Shown: positions 54,275 through 63,659 of the stretch, piece after piece
How the letters are laid out: the number at the start of each line of letters is the position of its first letter
How positions within the stretch are numbered: position 1 is the first letter of the stretch
DNA from: Pseudomonas sp. UMAB-08
GTDB lineage: Bacteria; Pseudomonadota; Gammaproteobacteria; Pseudomonadales; Pseudomonadaceae
Length of the DNA stretch: 64,000 bases
Assembly: GCF_900095225.1 (NCBI RefSeq)
Contig: NZ_LT607414.1
Span: forward strand, 154,117-218,116
Direction of reading: 5' to 3'
Notes under the pieces: generated by a model
Database searches by the model: none
What the model was told of the DNA's origin: nothing
Seen by the model: only the letters and a program-made list of their open reading frames with translations
Translations under genes and position numbers: made by a program

Positions 54275-55515
54275 TGCCATTCAATCTCTTGAAATATGGC
54301 CTCTCTGCCGAGTACACGGCAGAAATGGACCTGCCGCCGCCGAAAGAACTCAAGTCCTCTTACGATGTAGTCATCATCGGCGGCGGTGGTCACGGTGTGG
54401 CAATTGCCTATTACCTGGCCAAGTACCACGGCATCACCAATGTCGCGGTGTTGGAAAAGTCCTATCTGGGCGGCGGCAATACCGCACGTAACACGGCGGT
54501 GATTCGTTCCAACTACCTGACCAGCGAGGGTGTGAAGTTCTACAGCGAGTCGGTGAAGCTGTTCAAGGACCTGTCCAACGAGTTCGACTTCAACATCATG
54601 TATTCCGAGCGTGGCCAACTGACCCTGGCCCACACCGACGCCACCGTACGCGCCTTCCGCCAACGCGCTGAAGTGAACAAGCACTTCGGCGGCCGTACGG
54701 AAATGCTCGACCGCCAGCAGATTCGCGAACTGGTGCCGAGCCTCAATCTTGACCCCGGTCATCTGCCGGTAATGGCCGGGCTGTGGCATATCGACGGCGG
54801 CACTGCGCGTCATGACGCCGTGGCCTGGGGTTACGCCAAGGGCGCAGCGAAGCGCGGGGTGGAAATCCATCAGTTGACCGAAGTTCAGGACCTGATCATC
54901 GAAAACGGCCGGATCACCGCCGTAAAAACCAACCGCGGCACGATCCAGTGCGGTTGCGCGGTGCAGGCTGTGGCCGGGCACAGTTCTTTGATGGCCAAAA
55001 AAGCCAAGATCGAAATGCCCATCGTCTGCTATCCCCTGCAAGCGATGGTCACCCAACCGTTCAAGCCATTTCTCGACCCATTGGTGAGTTCGTCGGCCCT
55101 GCACTGCTATGTGCAGCAGACCGGCCGTGGCGAAGTGGTGTTCGGCGGCGGTTCCGACCCCTACCCGCTGTACAACACCCGCTCGACCCTGGACCTGAAG
55201 GAAAGCCTGATTTCCGCTGCCATCGAAATGTTCCCCTTCCTGGCCAATGCCAAGCTGATGCGCCAGTGGGCCGGGATCACCGACATGACCCCCGATTACA
55301 GCCCGATCATGGGCCTGTCGCCGGTCGAAAACTATTACCTCGACGCAGGCTGGGGCACCTGGGGATTCAAGGCCACACCGATCTGCGGCAAGACCATGGC
55401 CGAACTGGTCGCCTCCGGCGGCAAGGTACCGGACCTGATCAAGCCCTTCGGTCTGGAGCGGTTTTCGACCTTCCAGCAAGTCAACGAGATGGGCGCTACG
55501 GCGGCCAGCCACTAA
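54271..55515 (+). CDS. mgdA: N-methylglutamate dehydrogenase subunit A (SoxB/DAO-like)
   Basis: A 414-residue FAD-dependent oxidoreductase of the sarcosine-oxidase beta type. The dinucleotide motif is [19 protein letters not shown] (residues about 31-49), followed by [17 protein letters not shown] (flavin attachment region) and [11 protein letters not shown]. It oxidises N-methylglutamate to glutamate, passing the methyl carbon to THF with the other subunits. Differences from true SoxB (for example [14 protein letters not shown]) and the gmaS/mgs context favour MgdA over sarcosine oxidase. It is coupled to folD by ATGA. Confidence 0.82.
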   Translation: MMPFNLLKYGLSAEYTAEMDLPPPKELKSSYDVVIIGGGGHGVAIAYYLAKYHGITNVAVLEKSYLGGGNTARNTAVIRSNYLTSEGVKFYSESVKLFKDLSNEFDFNIMYSERGQLTLAHTDATVRAFRQRAEVNKHFGGRTEMLDRQQIRELVPSLNLDPGHLPVMAGLWHIDGGTARHDAVAWGYAKGAAKRGVEIHQLTEVQDLIIENGRITAVKTNRGTIQCGCAVQAVAGHSSLMAKKAKIEMPIVCYPLQAMVTQPFKPFLDPLVSSSALHCYVQQTGRGEVVFGGGSDPYPLYNTRSTLDLKESLISAAIEMFPFLANAKLMRQWAGITDMTPDYSPIMGLSPVENYYLDAGWGTWGFKATPICGKTMAELVASGGKVPDLIKPFGLERFSTFQQVNEMGATAASH

Positions 55516-55527
55516 GGGGCAAACCGT

Positions 55528-55833
55528 ATGAAAGTCATGAATTGCCCGCTGAACGGGCCGCGAAACATCACCGAATTCACCTACGGCGGCGAATTCAAGG
55601 ACATGCCAGACCCGGCCACCTGCAGCGATGCGCAATGGGCACATTACGTGTTCAACAGCGAAAACGCCGCAGGCGTGGTCCGTGAGTGGTGGATGCACAA
55701 CGCATCCAGCTACTGGTTCCTGGCCGAACGGCACACCGTCACCGATGAAATCCTGCGTACCTTCGATGCCCGGGAAGTCTACAACCAGCGCGTCGAGTTC
55801 AGCCCTGCGGAGCACAGCAATGAGCCAGCCTGA
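55528..55833 (+). CDS. mgdB: N-methylglutamate dehydrogenase subunit B (SoxD-like)
   Basis: A 101-residue delta-type subunit: FTYGGEFKDMPDPATCSDAQWAHYVF and AAGVVREWWMHNASSYWFLAERHTVTDEIL follow the SoxD pattern (landmarks WAHYVF, EWWMH, WFLAER). The N-terminal zinc motif of sarcosine oxidase, CPYCG, is CPLNG here, with the second Cys lost, and GC before WF is SS. Zinc binding is therefore doubtful, which seems typical for the methylglutamate branch. Its end overlaps mgdC by 14 bp. Confidence 0.8.
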   Translation: MKVMNCPLNGPRNITEFTYGGEFKDMPDPATCSDAQWAHYVFNSENAAGVVREWWMHNASSYWFLAERHTVTDEILRTFDAREVYNQRVEFSPAEHSNEPA

Positions 55834-58759
55834 TTCCACTTTTGAAAGCCGCTTGCCGTTGCCCATGGGCTTGCTGATTGATCGTCAACGTCCACTGGCG
55901 TTCAACTTCGATGGCAAGGCCTATACCGGTTTTGCCGGCGACAGCATCGCCAGCGCCCTGCTCGGCAACGGTCGTTATTTGCTCTCGCGCTCGTTCAAGT
56001 ATCACCGCCCTCGCGGGCCGTTAACCATGGCTGGGCAAGACGCCAACACCCTGGTGCAACTGCCAGATGAACCCAACGTGCTGGCCGACACCCATTGGCT
56101 GCAAGCCGGTGCCGAAGTCAGCGGGCAAAACTACAGCGGCACATTGGACAACGACCGCGATGCGCTGCTGGGCAAGCTCTCACGGTTCATGCCAGTAGGG
56201 TTTTATTACCGTTCGTTCTACAAGCCCAAGGGCATGTGGAAAATCTGGGAGCCGCTGATCCGCAAGAAAGCCGGGCTGGGCATCCTTAATCTGGACTTCA
56301 AGCCCGAGTATTACGACAAGGCTTACCTGTTCGTCGACCTGGCCGTGGTCGGTGCCGGTCCCGCCGGTTTGCAGGCGGCACTCACGGCCGCCAACGCCGG
56401 GGCCAAGGTGTTGCTGATCGAACAACAGCGTCTGCTGGGCGGAGCGCTCACCTATGCACGCTTCGACGTACAAGGCACGCAGGCCGATAAAGTGCGCCAG
56501 GCATTGGTCGATGCAGTCAGCCAGCACGCCAACATCCAGATTCTCACCGAAGCCACCTGTAATGGCTGGTTCACCGACAATTACCTGCCGGTGATCAAAG
56601 ACAAGCGCATGTACAAAGTGCGCGCCAGCCAATGCATCATCGCCTCCGGCGCCTTCGACCAGCCGGTAATTTTCCGCAACAACGACCTGCCCGGCGTGAT
56701 GCTGTGCAGCGCTGCCCAGCGCCTGATGAAGCTTTATGCAGTCAAACCCGGCAAGCGCGCGGTGGTCCTTACAGGCAATGATGACGGCTATCGCACAGCG
56801 CTGGACCTGGTGGAACAAGGTGTCGACGTCGCCGCCGTGGTCGACATGCGCAACGGCGCAGACGATGCGCGCCTGGCTGCGGAGCTCAAACGCCTGGGCA
56901 TCACCGTGTACCTGCAACACACGGTGTATGAAGCCTTGCACAGTAAGGGCATGCGCCATATCAGCGGCGTCGATGTGCGGCGCATCACTGCCCGTGGCGA
57001 AGTCGCCCAGGACAGCCTGCAACTTGATTGCGACCTGCTGTGCATGACCGCCGGTTACATGCCGGTCTATCAACTGGCGTGTCAGGCAGGCGGTAAGTTG
57101 GCGTACGCCGACCCTTCGGCCGAGTTCGCCATCACTGGCCTGCCAAAAAACCTGGCCATCGCCGGCTCCGTGAACGGTCGTCATCTGCTGGAAAACGTAC
57201 TCAAGGATGGCGCTAAAGTCGGGGCACAAGCGGCGGCGGCACTGGGACTGTCGGCGGACTATCAGGAGCAGACCCTAAGCCCGGAACAACGGGTCAACTT
57301 CGACTGGCCGATCTTCCCCCACCCAAGTGGCAAGGAATTCGTCGATTTCGATGAAGACCTGCAAATCCGCGACATCATCAACGCTACACGCCACGGATAC
57401 CGCGACGTGCAGCTGGTAAAACGCTTTTCCACGGTGGGCATGGGACCATCCCAAGGCCGTCATTCCGCCTTGCCAACGGCGCGACTGGTTGCCGCCAGCA
57501 CCCAGCGCACCGTCAGCGAAACCGGGGTTACCACGGCACGCCCGCCCTTCGAAGCGGAAAAACTGGCGCACATCGCCGGACGCAGCTTTGACCCGATTCG
57601 CCGTACCGCGATTCATAACCGCCACCTACAAGCGGGCGCAAAAATGATGCCTGCAGGCAACTGGCAACGTCCGGCCTATTACGCTTTCAAGGATGAAAAA
57701 GGTCAGCCAGCGACGCGCGAACGCTGCATGCAGGAAGAAGCCCTTCATGTGCGCCAAGGCGTCGGGCTGATCGATGTCTCGACCCTTGGCGGCCTGGATA
57801 TTCGTGGCCCGGACGCCGCCGAACTGCTGGAGCGGATGTACACCTTCGCCTTTGCCAAACAACCCATCGGCCGCACTCGGTATGCGCTGATGACCAACGA
57901 ACACGGGGTAGTGATCGACGACGGCGTCTGTGCGCGACTGGCCGATCAGCATTTTTATGTCACGGCCACCACCAGCGGCGTCGACCGGATCTATCAGGCG
58001 ATGCTCAAGTGGAACGTGCAATGGCGTCTGAACGTCGATATCGCCAACGTCACTGCCGCCATTGCAGCCGTCAACCTGGCCGGACCCGACTCGCGCGAAG
58101 TGCTGGAAAAGCTCTGCGTCGACATCGACCTGTCGCCTGACGCCTTTCCGTATTTGGGCGTGCGTCAGGGCACCGTTGCCGGGATCGCGGCGCGGGTCAT
58201 GCGCGTCGGTTTCGTCGGCGAGCTGGGTTATGAAATCCATGTGCAGGCACGTTATGCCGAATACCTGTGGGACGCGTTGATGGACGCGGGTCAGGCACAT
58301 GGCATTCGCCCGTTCGGCGTCGAAGCCCAACGTTTGCTGCGCCTGGAAAAGGGCCATGTGATCATCAGCCAGGACACCGATGGCATGACCCATCCGGCAG
58401 AGATCGACATGGGCTGGGCCATCTCCCGCAAGAAACCGTTTTTTGTCGGGCGCCGCTCCGTGGACATCCTCGAAGCCCAGCCGCTCAAGCGCAAACTGGT
58501 CGGTTTCAGCCTGCCCAAAGGCAGCAGCCAGCCACTGGAAGGTCATCTGGTGCTCAAAGGACCGGACATCAGCGGCAACGTCACCTCCTGCGAATACTCG
58601 CCGACACTGGGCATGATCATCGGCCTGGCGTATGCCGCCGTCGATCAAAGCGTCCCCGGCCAGCAGATTCCGATTCGGGTGGAAGGCGGTGAAGTGGTAC
58701 AGGCCACGGTGGTCAAACTGCCGTTCTTCGATGTCGACAGCAAACGCCAGGAGTTGTAA
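55820..58759 (+). CDS. mgdC: N-methylglutamate dehydrogenase subunit C (SoxA-like)
   Basis: A 979-residue alpha-type subunit. The N-terminal ferredoxin-like part (LAFNFDGKAYTGFAGDSIASALL, landmarks GKAYTGFAGDS) is followed by a dinucleotide-binding domain with AVVGAGPAGLQAAL (about residues 172-185). The C-terminal GcvT-like THF domain starts near residue 610 and contains SRTGY-equivalent VGFVGELGYEIHV. It binds NAD and folate and captures the methylene as 5,10-CH2-THF. ATG 55820 lies inside the end of mgdB and gives the family N-terminus MSQPDSTFESRLP. A sarcosine substrate cannot be ruled out by sequence alone. Confidence 0.84.
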   Translation: MSQPDSTFESRLPLPMGLLIDRQRPLAFNFDGKAYTGFAGDSIASALLGNGRYLLSRSFKYHRPRGPLTMAGQDANTLVQLPDEPNVLADTHWLQAGAEVSGQNYSGTLDNDRDALLGKLSRFMPVGFYYRSFYKPKGMWKIWEPLIRKKAGLGILNLDFKPEYYDKAYLFVDLAVVGAGPAGLQAALTAANAGAKVLLIEQQRLLGGALTYARFDVQGTQADKVRQALVDAVSQHANIQILTEATCNGWFTDNYLPVIKDKRMYKVRASQCIIASGAFDQPVIFRNNDLPGVMLCSAAQRLMKLYAVKPGKRAVVLTGNDDGYRTALDLVEQGVDVAAVVDMRNGADDARLAAELKRLGITVYLQHTVYEALHSKGMRHISGVDVRRITARGEVAQDSLQLDCDLLCMTAGYMPVYQLACQAGGKLAYADPSAEFAITGLPKNLAIAGSVNGRHLLENVLKDGAKVGAQAAAALGLSADYQEQTLSPEQRVNFDWPIFPHPSGKEFVDFDEDLQIRDIINATRHGYRDVQLVKRFSTVGMGPSQGRHSALPTARLVAASTQRTVSETGVTTARPPFEAEKLAHIAGRSFDPIRRTAIHNRHLQAGAKMMPAGNWQRPAYYAFKDEKGQPATRERCMQEEALHVRQGVGLIDVSTLGGLDIRGPDAAELLERMYTFAFAKQPIGRTRYALMTNEHGVVIDDGVCARLADQHFYVTATTSGVDRIYQAMLKWNVQWRLNVDIANVTAAIAAVNLAGPDSREVLEKLCVDIDLSPDAFPYLGVRQGTVAGIAARVMRVGFVGELGYEIHVQARYAEYLWDALMDAGQAHGIRPFGVEAQRLLRLEKGHVIISQDTDGMTHPAEIDMGWAISRKKPFFVGRRSVDILEAQPLKRKLVGFSLPKGSSQPLEGHLVLKGPDISGNVTSCEYSPTLGMIIGLAYAAVDQSVPGQQIPIRVEGGEVVQATVVKLPFFDVDSKRQEL

Positions 58760-58761
58760 GC

Positions 58762-59445
58762 ATGGTCACTCTTAACGCCAAAGATTTTCGCGAGCGCAGC
58801 CCTCTGTATACGCTGCAGGCCACCGCCCGACTGGCACGGCTGGGTGACAGCCTGATCGTCAGCCGTTATGCCGAGCAGGACGAAACCGCACAACTGGGCC
58901 GCTGCGCCCTGCTTGATCTGAGCAATCTGGCGCGGGTCGGCTTTCGTGGGGTCGATGCCGCTGCGCATCTACACGCGGAGCAATTCGATCTGCCGACCGC
59001 ACCCAACCGCTGTGTGGTGCAGGGCGATGGCAGCAATGTCGCCCGCCTTTCGCAGACCGAGTATTTCCTGCTGGGCAGTTTTCAGGATGCCGGTGCACGC
59101 TTGCAGAAGCTCGAAGACCAGTGGCAGTTATCCGAAAAGGGCTGCTATTTGCTGCCACGTCAGGACAGTCACGCGTGGCTGGTGCTGACCGGTGAACACA
59201 TCAGCTCAGTGATGGCCAAGGTCTGCGGCGTCGATCTGCGCCAACAGGCATTCGCCCCGGGCGACGTGGCGCAAACCTCAGTGGCGCGGATGAGCGCAAT
59301 CATCATCAACGGCTCGCAACCGGACTTGCCACTGTTTCACATCCTGTGTGATCGGGCTTCGGCGCAATATTTGTGGGGCGCGTTACTGGATGCCATGCAG
59401 GAGTTTGGTGGCAAGCCTGTTGGGGTGGATGCGTTGTTGGCATAG
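58762..59445 (+). CDS. mgdD: N-methylglutamate dehydrogenase subunit D (SoxG-like)
   Basis: A 227-residue gamma-type subunit of heterotetrameric sarcosine-oxidase-like complexes. It has LLDLSNLARVGFRGVDAAAHL early, QTEYFLLGSF centrally and VARMSAIIINGS with a final WGALLDAMQEFG. It packs with the alpha subunit's folate domain. It starts two bases after mgdC and ends the operon. No terminator was seen; a REP element lies in the following gap. Confidence 0.82.
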   Translation: MVTLNAKDFRERSPLYTLQATARLARLGDSLIVSRYAEQDETAQLGRCALLDLSNLARVGFRGVDAAAHLHAEQFDLPTAPNRCVVQGDGSNVARLSQTEYFLLGSFQDAGARLQKLEDQWQLSEKGCYLLPRQDSHAWLVLTGEHISSVMAKVCGVDLRQQAFAPGDVAQTSVARMSAIIINGSQPDLPLFHILCDRASAQYLWGALLDAMQEFGGKPVGVDALLA

Positions 59446-59523
59446 GACATTGTGTAGGCGCGCGACTGCACGCGAGGGGCTGCGGAACACGATTCTGGCA
59501 GTAAAGTTGTGCTCGGCATTTTC

Positions 59524-59566
59524 GGGACCACTTCGCGGTCCATCGCGGGCAAGCGCGCTCCTACAA
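59524..59566 (-). repeat. Pseudomonas REP element
   Basis: Read on the - strand, TGTAGGAGCGCGCTTGCCCG followed by CGATGGACCGCG and a GGACC/GGTCC hairpin is the common extragenic palindromic repeat of fluorescent pseudomonads. It lies between mgdD and the IclR gene. A weaker related stretch (GTAGGCGCGCGACTGCACGCG) is at about 59454-59475. Confidence 0.75.
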
Positions 59567-59612
59567 GAAGTCTGCGGTGATGCCCTGGAAATGAGCAGGA
59601 ATTGACAACCTT

Positions 59613-60398
59613 ATGAACAACAGCATTGAAGAACCTACCATCGACAGCGATTACCGTGTTCCGGCGTTACAGCGCGGGCTGTGGATTTTGCAGCTGTTCA
59701 GCAGCACCGAACGGGTGCTGGGCATGAACGACATCGCCGAACGCCTGGGGGTCAGCGTGTCGTCGATCTACCGCATCGTGCAGACGCTTAATGGCATGGG
59801 CTACCTGAAAAAAGTCGCGAAGAACACCTATGAACTGGGTCCGCAGGTAATCGCCAATGGCTTCACCTACCTGGCCAGCCGCGACCTGGTGGACGTTGCG
59901 ATCCCCTACCTCAACACCCTTCGCGATCGCAGCTCGCTGTCGTGCCACCTGGCCGTGCGCGAGCAGACCGACAGCGTCTATATCTACCGCGCATTCGCGT
60001 CCCAACGGTTGTCGGTCAACGTGCCCATCGGGACGCGTATTGCCTGTCACTGCACGGCAATGGGTCGGGTGCTGCTCAGCGATTTGAGCGAAGCCACGTT
60101 GATTAGCCTGTATCAGCACGTACGCCTGGACGATTACCCGGCACCCGCGCCCAAAACCTTGCCCGAGCTGCAACAAATCGCCGAGCAGGACCGGCAACTG
60201 GGCTGGGTGCTGCACCGCTCCGACTACTCCACCGCTATTGCCTCCGGCATTCGTGATCATCGGGGCACCGTGGTCGCGGCCATCAACCTGTCCGGACCAG
60301 ACGCGATCATGGACAACCCTGAAAATCGTGAACGCTTCAAGAACATGCTGCTGGACAGCGCCCGCCTGATCTCTGCCGAAATGGGCTTCAACGCCTGA
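59613..60398 (+). CDS. IclR-family transcriptional regulator
   Basis: A 261-residue regulator with an N-terminal winged HTH (about residues 15-75, MNDIAERLGVSVSSIYRIVQTL) and an IclR effector domain (about 90-255). Landmarks of the latter are the RIACHCTAMGRVLLSDL segment and DYSTAIASGIRDH. It is on the same strand 167 bp after mgdD and may control the purU2-folD-mgd operon or be expressed independently. The effector is unknown; a glutamyl or methyl-amine intermediate is a reasonable guess. Confidence 0.85.
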   Translation: MNNSIEEPTIDSDYRVPALQRGLWILQLFSSTERVLGMNDIAERLGVSVSSIYRIVQTLNGMGYLKKVAKNTYELGPQVIANGFTYLASRDLVDVAIPYLNTLRDRSSLSCHLAVREQTDSVYIYRAFASQRLSVNVPIGTRIACHCTAMGRVLLSDLSEATLISLYQHVRLDDYPAPAPKTLPELQQIAEQDRQLGWVLHRSDYSTAIASGIRDHRGTVVAAINLSGPDAIMDNPENRERFKNMLLDSARLISAEMGFNA

Positions 60399-60541
60399 CG
60401 CTTAGAGCAGGCTCTTTGCAACCTGCTCTATACCAACAGCAGTTTGTAGTGCCATCCGTTTGTTCACCAAGCATAGATCCAGATCAATAAACCCCGCGGG
60501 CAAGCCGATTACCCTCGGCGGTTTTTGCGACCGACACTGCC

Positions 60542-61867
60542 ATGACCCTCTCGACCCCGGAATTGCTCGCCCCCGCCGGCACCCTGAAAAACATGCGTTA
60601 TGCCTTCGCCTACGGCGCCGATGCGGTATACGCCGGCCAACCGCGCTACAGCTTGCGGGTGCGCAACAACGAATTCGATCACGCCAACCTGGCCCTCGGC
60701 ATTCAAGAAGCCCAGGCCCAGGGCAAGCGCTTCTACGTGGTGGTGAACATCGCGCCGCACAACGCCAAGCTCAAGACGTTCCTGAAAGACCTGGAGCCGG
60801 TGATTGCCATGGCCCCGGACGCACTGATCATGTCCGATCCGGGCCTGATCATGCTGGTACGCCGACACTTCCCGCAGATGCCGATCCACCTGTCGGTGCA
60901 GGCCAATACGGTGAACTGGGCCAGTGTCGAGTTCTGGCAGCAACAGGGCGTGAGCCGGATCATTCTGTCCCGGGAACTGTCCCTGGAAGAAATCGCTGAA
61001 ATTCGCCAGCAAGTACCCGCCATGGAGCTGGAAGTATTCGTCCACGGCGCGCTGTGCATGGCCTACTCCGGCCGCTGCTTGCTGTCGGGCTACATGAACA
61101 AGCGCGATGCCAACCAAGGTAGCTGCACCAATGCCTGCCGCTGGAAATACACGGCTCAGGAGGCCACGGAAAATCAGCTCGGCGAGATCGTTCAGACCTT
61201 CCAGCCCGAACCGACTTTGGGTACCGGCGCGCCGACCGATCAGGTGTTCCTGTTGCAGGAAGCCAATCGACCGGACGAGCTGATGCCGGCCTTCGAGGAC
61301 GAGCACGGCACCTACATCATGAACTCCAAAGACTTGCGCGCCGTACAGCATGTCGGGCGCCTGACGCAGATGGGCGTGCACTCACTGAAGATCGAAGGCC
61401 GGACCAAATCCCACTTCTATTGCGCGCGGACCACTCAGGTCTATCGCCAGGCGATCGACGATGCGGTGGCTGGCCGAGAGTTCGACCGTAGCCTGATGAC
61501 CGATCTGGAATCCCTGGCCCAGCGCGGCTACACCGAAGGTTTCCTGCGGCGACATGTGCATGATGAATACCAGAACTACCAGAACGGCAGCTCGGTTTCT
61601 GAGCGACAGCAATTTGTTGGCGAGTTGACCGGCGAACGGCGTGACCAATTGGCCGAAGTAAAGGTCAAGAATCGCTTTGGTCTGGGCGATCACATGGAGC
61701 TGATGACGCCCAAGGGCAACTTCCACTTCGATCTGCATCAGTTGCAGAACGTCAAAGGCGAGCCGATCGAGGTCGCACCCGGGGATGGGCATACGGTGTA
61801 TTTGCCGATACCGGATGCGCTGGATTTGCGTTTCGGGTTGTTGATGCGGGATGTGAGTGTGAGCTGA
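60542..61867 (+). CDS. trhP: tRNA hydroxylation protein, U32 peptidase family (YegQ/TrhP)
   Basis: A 441-residue U32-family protein. Landmarks are ELLAPAGTLKNMRYAFAYGADAVYAG, LEVFVHGALCMAYSGRCLLSGYM (with the signature Cys residues), GSCTNACRW, and SLKIEGRTKSHFYCARTTQVYR. It takes part in 5-hydroxyuridine formation at position 34 of tRNA. It is a housekeeping gene on its own promoter, which ends the methylamine block. No partner gene is adjacent. Confidence 0.88.
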   Translation: MTLSTPELLAPAGTLKNMRYAFAYGADAVYAGQPRYSLRVRNNEFDHANLALGIQEAQAQGKRFYVVVNIAPHNAKLKTFLKDLEPVIAMAPDALIMSDPGLIMLVRRHFPQMPIHLSVQANTVNWASVEFWQQQGVSRIILSRELSLEEIAEIRQQVPAMELEVFVHGALCMAYSGRCLLSGYMNKRDANQGSCTNACRWKYTAQEATENQLGEIVQTFQPEPTLGTGAPTDQVFLLQEANRPDELMPAFEDEHGTYIMNSKDLRAVQHVGRLTQMGVHSLKIEGRTKSHFYCARTTQVYRQAIDDAVAGREFDRSLMTDLESLAQRGYTEGFLRRHVHDEYQNYQNGSSVSERQQFVGELTGERRDQLAEVKVKNRFGLGDHMELMTPKGNFHFDLHQLQNVKGEPIEVAPGDGHTVYLPIPDALDLRFGLLMRDVSVS

Positions 61868-62209
61868 AGTCACCCGAATCCCCCATTGCTGGTGCACCCA
61901 AGGTCCGGGCAACCCTCCCGCGAAACCAGGGGTGCCCGGCGTCCTTTTAGTAGTGCGCACGCCAGAACTGCTAGACGGTAATGTCCTCCGCGCCGCCCTG
62001 TGAGGCGGCGACTCCCTCGCGCTTAAGCGCAAACACTACCGCAGCCCCCCCCGCCCCGCAATACCTATCCTTAACCGGCCAACGCTTCACGTCCCTACCT
62101 TCCGTCGTCTTCCCCTTTCATGAACATGCAGCTGGGGCTTGCATACGCAATATTATGGTATACCATCATACAGCGATGCATTCCCCCTCCCTCTTTTCTG
62201 GAGCCGCTC
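61868..62209. other. Intergenic region before the DUF1185 operon
   Basis: 342 bp without a gene. It contains a CGCCGCC/GGCGGCG hairpin (61991-62010), a perfect GCGCTTAAGCGC palindrome (62020-62031), pyrimidine-rich tracts, and an AT-rich promoter region around 62145-62170 holding the operator-like palindrome described separately. Confidence 0.5.
62155..62166. promoter_or_regulatory. GntR-like operator palindrome
   Basis: ATGGTATACCAT is a perfect 12-bp palindrome 43 bp before the DUF1185 gene. TGGTATACCA resembles sites of FadR-subfamily GntR regulators. No such regulator is inside the window; it may lie to the right. Confidence 0.5.
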
Positions 62210-62800
62210 ATGAGTTTTGAAATTCGCAAAATCGTCAGCTACATCGAAGAAACCTTCATCGAGGGCGGCAAAGCCACAGATACCCCAGTGACCATGGTTG
62301 GCTTGGCTGTTGTCATCAAAAACCCATGGTTGGGTCGTGGTTTTGTTGAAGATTTGAAGCCGGAAATTCGGGCCAACTGCTCCGATCTGGGCGCACTGAT
62401 GGTCGAGCGTCTGATTGCCACCATCGGCGGTGCGGACAAGATCGAAGCCTACGGCAAAGCGGCCGTGGTCGGCGCCGATGGCGAAATCGAGCACGCTTCT
62501 GCGGTGATCCACACCCTGCGTTTCGGCAACCATTACCGTGAAGCAGTCAACGCAAAAAGCTACTTGAGCTTCACCAACAAGCGCGGTGGCCCAGGCACGT
62601 CGATTCAGATACCGATGATGCATAAGGATGACGAAGGCCTGCGTTCGCACTACATCACCCTGGAAATGCAGATCGAAGACGCCCCGCGCGCGGATGAGAT
62701 CGTGGTTGTTCTCGGTTGTGCCAACGGGGGTCGTCTGCACCCACGCATCGGCAATCGTTACATCGATCTGGAAGAACTGGCCGCAGAGAAAGCCCAGTAA
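62210..62800 (+). CDS. Amino acid synthesis family protein (DUF1185)
   Basis: A 196-residue DUF1185 protein: MSFEIRKIVSYIEETFIEGG, KNPWLGRGFVEDLKPEI, GKAAVVGADGEIEHASAV and CANGGRLHPRIGNR are family stretches. Members are often found with aldehyde dehydrogenases, hydrolases and flavin or amidohydrolase genes in catabolic operons; no defined reaction is known to me. CTGGAG seven bases before ATG 62210 sets the start. It is the first gene of an operon with the hydrolase and the dehydrogenase. Confidence 0.8.
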   Translation: MSFEIRKIVSYIEETFIEGGKATDTPVTMVGLAVVIKNPWLGRGFVEDLKPEIRANCSDLGALMVERLIATIGGADKIEAYGKAAVVGADGEIEHASAVIHTLRFGNHYREAVNAKSYLSFTNKRGGPGTSIQIPMMHKDDEGLRSHYITLEMQIEDAPRADEIVVVLGCANGGRLHPRIGNRYIDLEELAAEKAQ

Positions 62801-62825
62801 CCCATAAGATTTGCAGGAGCGATCC

Positions 62826-63659
62826 ATGATTCGGCTCACCGCTGAACGTACCCCGGCCGGCACCAGTTATCTGGCGACCGGCCAAGGCCAACCCGTGGTA
62901 CTGATCCATGGCGTGGGCCTGAATAAAGAGATGTGGGGCGGCCAGATCGTTGGTCTCGCTCCGCACTACCGCGTGATTGCCTATGACATGCTGGGGCACG
63001 GCGCCAGCCCGCGCCCGGAACCGGGCACCGGGTTGCTTGGCTACGCCGATCAGCTACTGGAATTGCTCGACCATTTGCAGCTGCCACAAGCCACGGTGAT
63101 TGGTTTCTCCATGGGTGGATTGGTCGCTCGCGCGTTCGCCTTGCACTATCCAGAGCACATGCTCGGGCTGGTGGTGCTCAACAGCGTATTCAACCGCAGC
63201 GCCGAACAGCGTGCCGGGGTCAACGAGCGGACGACTCAAGCCGCCGAACATGGCCCTGATGCGAATGCCGAGGCGGCGCTGTCACGCTGGTTCAGTCGTG
63301 AATACCAGGCCGCTAATCCCGGGCAGATTGCCGCGATCCGCCAGACGCTGGCCGGTAATGACCCACAGGGCTATCTGACCACCTATGAGTTGTTCGCCAC
63401 CCAAGACATGTACCGCGCAGAAGACCTGGGCAACATCCAGGTGCCGACCCTGATCGCCACCGGCGCGCTGGACCCCGGTTCGACACCGGAGATGGCCCGA
63501 CAATTGGCTGAGCGGATCCCTGGCGCGCAAGTTGCTGTCCTCGACGAGCAACGGCATATGATGCTGGTGGAGTCGCCGCGACTGGTCAACCAGGTGCTGC
63601 TGGACTTTCTCGCCTCCGCGCAAACCCGACAACACCCAACAAAGGGGAACGTTGCATGA
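62826..63659 (+). CDS. Alpha/beta-fold hydrolase
   Basis: A 277-residue hydrolase with the complete triad: nucleophile in GFSMGG (about residue 95), acid in ATGALDPGST and His in DEQRHMMLVE. The oxyanion region is LIHGVGLNKEMW. It resembles 3-oxoadipate enol-lactonase and carboxylesterase types, so it would open a lactone, ester or amide in the pathway of this operon. AGGAG before ATG 62826. It overlaps the dehydrogenase by ATGA. Confidence 0.82.
   Translation: MIRLTAERTPAGTSYLATGQGQPVVLIHGVGLNKEMWGGQIVGLAPHYRVIAYDMLGHGASPRPEPGTGLLGYADQLLELLDHLQLPQATVIGFSMGGLVARAFALHYPEHMLGLVVLNSVFNRSAEQRAGVNERTTQAAEHGPDANAEAALSRWFSREYQAANPGQIAAIRQTLAGNDPQGYLTTYELFATQDMYRAEDLGNIQVPTLIATGALDPGSTPEMARQLAERIPGAQVAVLDEQRHMMLVESPRLVNQVLLDFLASAQTRQHPTKGNVA

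Noticed and set aside
54262..55866. 534-codon open frame on the - strand
   Set aside because: It is opposite mgdA and mgdB, which form a coupled operon with folD and mgdC. No family similarity was seen.
54271..59445. Sarcosine oxidase soxBDAG
   Set aside because: The subunits are homologous, but linkage to gmaS and mgsABC, the altered SoxD cysteines and the diverged SoxB sequence favour N-methylglutamate dehydrogenase. No glyA or glycine-betaine genes are present.
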